From Salmonirosea sp038204185 (GTDB taxonomy: Bacteria > Bacteroidota > Bacteroidia > Cytophagales > Spirosomataceae): a stretch of DNA of 18,078 nucleotides. Positions 14,693 to 18,078 of the stretch are shown in pieces. The notes below the pieces were generated by a model. The model had not been told where the DNA came from and made no database searches. It saw nothing but the letters and a program-made list of their open reading frames with translations. Made by a program: the position numbers and the translations under genes. Each line of letters opens with the position of its first letter. The first letter of the stretch is position 1. Where the stretch lies: contig JBBRDE010000094.1 in NCBI GenBank assembly GCA_038204185.1, positions 1-18,078 on the forward strand. Reading direction: 5' to 3'.

Positions 14693-14700
14693 TAATTTTG
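14693..14700 (+). promoter_or_regulatory. -7 box (TAATTTTG) for the RluA-family gene
   Basis: Exact TAnnTTTG match 43 bp before the ATG. Predicted start near 14707. It abuts an oppositely oriented -7 box with a single base between them. Confidence 0.5.
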
Positions 14701-14701
14701 C

Positions 14702-14709
14702 CAAAAGTA
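14702..14709 (-). promoter_or_regulatory. -7 box (TACTTTTG) for the PLP-enzyme gene
   Basis: Exact TAnnTTTG match on the minus strand, 21 bp upstream of the preferred GTG start at 14681. TTTG lies 26 nt further upstream, longer than the usual 19-21 nt spacing. It supports the shorter start for the leftward gene. Confidence 0.5.
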
Positions 14710-14742
14710 AAGGGTACCCCCCATATCTCATAATTCAAAAAA

Positions 14743-15771
14743 ATGTCAGAAGCTACGCAGGAAATAGATGAGGAAGAAGATCTTTTCGAGCACTACCGCA
14801 TCGTGGTGGACAAAGGGCAAAGCCCCATGCGGCTGGACAAGTACCTGAGCCTGCACGTACCCAATGCCACCCGCACCAAGATTCAGAACGGCATCGACCT
14901 AGCCGCCATCAAAGTGAATGATGCCCCTTCCAAAGCGAGCTATAAAATAAAACCTGAGGATGTGATCGTGCTGGCGCTGCCGCAGCCCCCGCGCGACACC
15001 GAGATCGTCCCCGAAAATATTCCGTTGGATATTGTGTATGAGGATGAAGAACTGACCATTGTGAACAAACCCGCCGGGATGGTCGTGCATCCGGCGTTCG
15101 GCAACTGGACGGGTACCCTCGTCAATGCCTTGGTCTACCATTTTCAGCACCTGCCCACGGGTCGGAACGGCGATATTCGTCCCGGCCTGGTACACCGCAT
15201 CGACAAGGATACCTCGGGGCTGCTGGTCATCGCCCGCAGCGAGTACGGCATGACCCACCTGGCCAAACAATTTTTTGAGCATACCATCGAGCGTACCTAC
15301 TACGCCCTGGTATGGGGTGAGCCCAAAGAACCCAAAGGTACCATTGAAGGGCATATTGGGCGTAGTGCCAAAGACCGCCGGGTCATGGATATCTTTCCCG
15401 ACGGCAGTCAGGGCAAGGCGGCCATTACGCATTACGAGGTACTGAAAAATATGCGGTACGTTTCCTTGGTGAAATGTACCCTCGAAACCGGGCGCACGCA
15501 CCAGATCCGCGCCCACATGAAGTACCTCGGCCATCCCATTTTCAACGATAGCGTATATGGGGGAGATTGTATCCGTCGGGGTACCATCAGCGGGAGCTAC
15601 AAAGCCTTTGTGGAAAATTGTTTCAAAATTATTCCTCGTCAGGCCCTACACGCCAAATCGTTGGGTATTATCCACCCGAAGACCCGAGAATTCATGCAAT
15701 TTGACACCGAGCTACCCGAAGACTTCATGCAGGTATTGGCTAAATGGGAGAGTTACGTCCACTTCCAATAA
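14743..15771 (+). CDS. RluA-family 23S rRNA pseudouridine synthase (RluD-like, with S4 domain)
   Basis: 342 residues. After an acidic N-terminus, an S4 RNA-binding domain (about 27-85, MRLDKYLSLHVPNATRTKIQ) precedes the RluA catalytic domain. Motif HRIDKDTSGLLV (151-162) contains the catalytic Asp154. IVNKPAGMVVHPA (106-118) and ETGRTHQIRAHM are further conserved blocks. Such enzymes isomerise uridines in 23S rRNA; RluD modifies helix 69, but the exact target cannot be read from the sequence. ATG at 14743 is the natural start. The acetyltransferase gene follows 86 bp later with a long hairpin between them. Confidence 0.93.
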   Translation: MSEATQEIDEEEDLFEHYRIVVDKGQSPMRLDKYLSLHVPNATRTKIQNGIDLAAIKVNDAPSKASYKIKPEDVIVLALPQPPRDTEIVPENIPLDIVYEDEELTIVNKPAGMVVHPAFGNWTGTLVNALVYHFQHLPTGRNGDIRPGLVHRIDKDTSGLLVIARSEYGMTHLAKQFFEHTIERTYYALVWGEPKEPKGTIEGHIGRSAKDRRVMDIFPDGSQGKAAITHYEVLKNMRYVSLVKCTLETGRTHQIRAHMKYLGHPIFNDSVYGGDCIRRGTISGSYKAFVENCFKIIPRQALHAKSLGIIHPKTREFMQFDTELPEDFMQVLAKWESYVHFQ

Positions 15772-15778
15772 CAATTTT

Positions 15779-15835
15779 GATTGCGTGAATGATAGAATAC
15801 GGGAGTATCGTACTTATTCTATCGTTCCCGCAATC
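15779..15835. repeat. 57-nt near-perfect hairpin before the acetyltransferase gene
   Basis: GATTGCG (15779-15785) pairs with CGCAATC (15829-15835); after one T/C mismatch, GAAT pairs with GTTC (one G-U) and GATAGAATA (15791-15799) with TATTCTATC (15815-15823). That is 20 of 21 positions paired. Inside, AGTA (15804-15807) and TACT (15811-15814) form a further short stem on a 3-nt loop, with a 4-nt bulge. No T-run follows, so it is not a typical terminator. Confidence 0.85.
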
Positions 15836-15857
15836 CCTTATTCACAAATACAAGCAT

Positions 15858-16301
15858 ATGAACATAACAACCCGCCCAGGTACCCGCGAAGATATTCCCG
15901 CTGTTTTTGAGTTAGTCAAAGAACTGGCTGTTTACGAAAAGGCCCTCGATCAGGTTACCAATACGGTGGAGCGCATGAAACAGGATTACGACGATAAACT
16001 GTACGATTTCTATATCGCGCAATCTGACGGTGTTACCGTAGGAATAGCCCTGTACTATTTCCGCTATTCTACCTGGAAAGGAAAACGATTATATCTGGAA
16101 GATATCGTGATTACAGAATCGATACGGGGTAATGGTTTAGGAAAAACGCTGTTCGATGCGGTGATTCGGGCTGCCAAAGAATCGAACTGCACCGGCTTAA
16201 TGTGGCAGGTACTGGACTGGAACACCTCAGCCGTAGGATTTTACCGAAAATACGGCACCCGGTTTGACGACGAGTGGCTGAACTGCAACCTGGATTTTTA
16301 A
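15858..16301 (+). CDS. GNAT-family N-acetyltransferase, similar to diamine (spermidine/spermine) acetyltransferase SAT1
   Basis: 147 residues from ATG 15858. The acetyl-CoA binding motif A is RGNGLG (90-95) after EDIVITESI. The start (NITTRPGTREDIPAVFELVKEL) and the block ALYYFRYSTWKGKRLYLED (64-82) strongly recall the SAT1 family, as does LDWNTSAVGFYRKYG (119-133). SAT1 enzymes acetylate polyamines; bacterial relatives also act on thialysine or other amines, so the substrate is open. The frame extends back to 15789, but that would place the start inside the hairpin and add 23 atypical residues. Probably transcribed with the RluA-family gene. Confidence 0.9.
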   Translation: MNITTRPGTREDIPAVFELVKELAVYEKALDQVTNTVERMKQDYDDKLYDFYIAQSDGVTVGIALYYFRYSTWKGKRLYLEDIVITESIRGNGLGKTLFDAVIRAAKESNCTGLMWQVLDWNTSAVGFYRKYGTRFDDEWLNCNLDF

Positions 16302-16317
16302 GAATCTCTATCAGGCT

Positions 16318-16370
16318 TCAATGAAAAGGCGGGGCTTCATCCGATGGATGAAGCCCCGCCTTTTCATTGA
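16318..16370. terminator. Strong bidirectional terminator between the acetyltransferase gene and trmD
   Basis: A perfect 25-bp stem (16318-16342 with 16346-16370) closes a 3-nt loop. Both strands have a GC-rich core followed by CTTTTCATTG, so it can stop rightward and leftward transcription between these convergent genes. Confidence 0.9.
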
Positions 16371-16474
16371 TTCATTCTAGCTGCTATATAAAAGCTTTGG
16401 ATAGTGTGTGTGCGAACAGGGTTAAAATGACCTTTAAGATGAAGTCGGTCGGTGACAACATGCATTTACGTCTT

Positions 16475-17146
16475 TTACAGCAAGTCAGGACGCTTTCTGC
16501 GGGTTATTTCAACTGACTGATCCAGCCTCCATTGGTCTATTTTTGCTTCATGCCCCGAAAGTAGCACATCGGGTACCGGATGATCTTCAAAGGTAGCAGG
16601 ACGAGTGTATACGGGAGGAGCCAGTAGGTTATCCTGAAACGAATCAGTAAGGGCGGAAGTTTCGTCATTGAGCACACCGGGCACCAGTCGAACAATGGCA
16701 TCTGCCAGGACGGCAGCGGCAAGTTCACCTCCGGAAAGTACATAGTCGCCGATGCTGATTTCCTTCGTGACAAAAAGATCCCTAACCCGCTGATCGACGC
16801 CCTTGTAATGCCCGCACAACAATAAAAGATTGGTCTGAAGGGATAAATGATTGACGGCCCGCTGCTCAAGCCGCTCTCCGTCGGGGGTCAGATAAATAAT
16901 TTCATCGTAATGGCGTTCGGATAGTAAAGCACGGATACAGCGGGCGATGGGCTCTATTTGTAACACCATCCCCGCTCCGCCCCCGAAGGCATAGTCGTCT
17001 ACCTGCCGGTTTTTTCCTTGGGCATAAGTCCGCAGATCATGCAAGTGAATTTCAGCCAATCCTTTGCTTTCTGCTCTTTTCAGAATGGAGTGAGCGAAGA
17101 AGCTCTCCATCAATTTCGGCACCACTGAAATGATATCAATCCTCAT
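16475..17146 (-). CDS. trmD: tRNA (guanine-37-N1)-methyltransferase
   Basis: 223 residues from ATG 17146 (MRIDIISVVP). TrmD is a SPOUT (trefoil-knot) dimer that methylates G37 of tRNAs with S-adenosylmethionine and so prevents frameshifting. The knot is seen in LLLLCGHYKGVDQRVRDL (107-124) and SIGDYVLSGGELAA (131-144). Asp168 in ALTDSFQDN is the expected general base. Where proteobacterial enzymes read CGxYEG, this has Lys115, a difference I believe is usual in Bacteroidota. The frame is open upstream to 17203, but that 19-residue extension lies inside rimM and looks unlike TrmD. trmD starts 11 bp inside the end of rimM, so translation is coupled. Confidence 0.97.
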   Translation of the reverse strand: MRIDIISVVPKLMESFFAHSILKRAESKGLAEIHLHDLRTYAQGKNRQVDDYAFGGGAGMVLQIEPIARCIRALLSERHYDEIIYLTPDGERLEQRAVNHLSLQTNLLLLCGHYKGVDQRVRDLFVTKEISIGDYVLSGGELAAAVLADAIVRLVPGVLNDETSALTDSFQDNLLAPPVYTRPATFEDHPVPDVLLSGHEAKIDQWRLDQSVEITRRKRPDLL

Positions 17147-17702
17147 TATCGTCTTGCTGTGGTTCGCTTTTATTAGCTTCAGTATACACCTCCAGTAGCC
17201 CATCAGGTAGCTCGACTCGCAACTGTTTGGTGGTCCGGTCGGCTTCCAGGACTATTTCATCCGTGATGGGTATTAGTACTTCGGTCCCTTCGTAGTCAAA
17301 GGCGATCAGGTTCTGGGTAGCCACCGAATATACTTCCCGAACAACACCGAGTTTCCCCAGGTTTTTGTCCAGGATTTCGAACCCCTGAATCTCATGGTAG
17401 TAAAATTGTCCCTCCTCTAATTCATCCAGGGCCTCTAAGGGCATGAAAAGCGAAGTACCTACCAACGCTTGTGCCTTTTCCATGGTATCTACACCTTCTA
17501 GCTGCACAATGACCCGGCTTTGTTTCTGCAAATTAAAAAGTTCGATAAAGTAGGGAATCAACTCGCCTCGCACTTCGGCGAACACAGACTCCATCTCTTC
17601 ATAGTCTTCGGGATAGTCGACATCCAAGTGAAAAATCACCTGGCCTTTGGTACCATGCGTTTTTACAATATATCCCAACAAGTAGCAATCTGCCTGTGTC
17701 AC
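17136..17702 (-). CDS. rimM: Ribosome maturation factor RimM
   Basis: 188 residues from a GTG start. RimM helps assemble the 30S head and binds uS19. The N-terminal beta-barrel begins with LGYIVKTHGTKGQVIFHLDVD (9-29). The PRC-barrel part is seen in FYYHEIQGFEILD, LGVVREVYSVATQNLIAFD and VLIPITDEIVLEAD. The acidic tail (SEPQQDDNED) is not a standard domain. It lies between rpsP and trmD, the usual order in many bacteria, and overlaps trmD by 11 bp. A hairpin lies in the 130-bp gap to rpsP. Confidence 0.97.
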   Translation of the reverse strand: MTQADCYLLGYIVKTHGTKGQVIFHLDVDYPEDYEEMESVFAEVRGELIPYFIELFNLQKQSRVIVQLEGVDTMEKAQALVGTSLFMPLEALDELEEGQFYYHEIQGFEILDKNLGKLGVVREVYSVATQNLIAFDYEGTEVLIPITDEIVLEADRTTKQLRVELPDGLLEVYTEANKSEPQQDDNED

Positions 17703-17759
17703 GGTATGATCTGGTTAAGCGGTTTGAATCAGGTATGTGGGTAGGTTCTTACTAAACAA

Positions 17760-17792
17760 CATGAGTCTGTACGGAAAACCGACAGACTCATG
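17760..17792 (-). other. Hairpin between rpsP and rimM
   Basis: CATGAGTCTGT (17760-17770) pairs perfectly with ACAGACTCATG (17782-17792). Inside, CGG pairs with CCG around AAAA, with one bulged A. On the transcribed minus strand it is followed only by TTGTTTAG, so it may be a weak attenuator or a processing/stability element that sets rpsP above rimM-trmD. Confidence 0.6.
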
Positions 17793-17832
17793 CATGAATT
17801 TCAAGGGCACTAACTCGAACCAACAAATACGT

Positions 17833-18078
17833 CTAAGCTTTCTTCTCGTCAGATTTGGTATTCTCGTCAGCAGCTTTTTCTTCTTCGGCTACTGGTGCCT
17901 CTACTGATTCGGCAGTTGGGGCGGTTGCATCAGCTTCAGGAGCCTCCTCAACTTTCTCGGCAACCGGCTGAGTTTCTTCCGCTACGGGAGCTTCCTCAAC
18001 TTTCTCGGCAACCGGCTGAGTTTCTTCCGCTACGGGAGCTTCTGCCTTAGCAGGTGCTTCGGCGGGAGCTGCCGTTTC
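17833..18078 (-). CDS. rpsP: C-terminal tail of ribosomal protein bS16 (5' part outside window)
   Basis: The minus-strand frame is open from the right edge to a TAG at 17833-17835, giving 81 residues of Ala/Glu/Pro/Val-rich, acidic, low-complexity sequence ending in TKSDEKKA. No folded domain is in this part. It is identified by position (rpsP normally precedes rimM-trmD) and because Bacteroidota bS16 proteins carry long Ala/Glu-rich C-terminal extensions. The 16-residue unit APVAEETQPVAEKVEE occurs twice in tandem. Another secreted or ribosome-associated protein with such a tail cannot be excluded from this fragment. Confidence 0.75.
   Translation of the reverse strand, partial: ETAAPAEAPAKAEAPVAEETQPVAEKVEEAPVAEETQPVAEKVEEAPEADATAPTAESVEAPVAEEEKAADENTKSDEKKA
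17946..18041 (-). repeat. Exact 48-bp tandem duplication in the bS16 tail
   Basis: 17946-17993 and 17994-18041 are identical over 48 bp and encode two copies of a 16-residue acidic unit in frame. Identity at every third position points to recent duplication. Confidence 0.95.

Noticed and set aside
14899..15534. A 211-residue minus-strand frame inside the RluA-family gene
   Set aside because: The plus strand carries an intact S4 and RluA domain; no domain is seen in the antisense frame.
1..18078. Search for CRISPR arrays, insertion sequences, tRNA or rRNA genes and defence or toxin systems
   Set aside because: No spaced direct repeats, transposase motifs, tRNA cloverleaf or toxin-antitoxin or restriction genes could be recognised; gene content is core metabolism, envelope and translation.

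Overview
The window looks like chromosomal core-genome DNA from a Bacteroidota bacterium, most probably order Cytophagales (Spirosomaceae-like). This rests on protein flavour (HslV with a MEKIHA pro-segment, SufB, Lys in the TrmD CGHYKG loop, a long acidic tail on bS16), on the rpsP-rimM-trmD order, on Bacteroidota-type -7 boxes (TAnnTTTG) in several intergenic gaps, and on weak Shine-Dalgarno sequences with frequent GTG starts. GC content is about 50%. I see no rRNA, tRNA, CRISPR array, transposase, phage gene or plasmid function.

Layout. Positions 1-304 hold the end of a DinB-family gene, then a terminator and a hairpin-rich leader before hslV. dacB (PBP4-type peptidase) lies convergent to hslV and divergent from a beta-CASP metallo-beta-lactamase-fold nuclease gene. 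Rightwards from there runs a membrane-lipid group: accA, a HAD phosphatase, a site-2 protease and a PlsC-type acyltransferase, with short gaps or overlaps. After a 337-bp gap comes a solitary mreB. lpxB and a 6-pyruvoyl-tetrahydropterin-synthase-family gene form a leftward pair, divergent from hldD (LPS heptose epimerase). sufB follows, alone, facing an ACC-deaminase/D-cysteine-desulfhydrase-like gene. That gene is divergent from an RluA-type pseudouridine synthase gene, which is followed by a SAT1-like acetyltransferase. The window ends with the leftward rpsP (partial)-rimM-trmD translation operon.

Functionally the genes serve the cell envelope (dacB, accA, plsC-like, mreB, lpxB, hldD), RNA and ribosome maturation (beta-CASP nuclease, RluA family, trmD, rimM, rpsP), proteolysis (hslV, site-2 protease) and Fe-S assembly (sufB).

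I found no clear new multi-gene system. The most unusual signals are non-coding. The palindrome GGTACC occurs 32 times in all reading frames and in gaps. Heptad repeats (TTTCAAC-like) form near-identical leaders directly before the GTG starts of two divergent genes, with a third, in-register array after mreB. Three hairpins precede hslV. Two back-to-back -7 boxes form one near-palindrome. A 57-nt hairpin sits in front of the acetyltransferase gene. An exact 48-bp tandem repeat lies in the bS16 tail.
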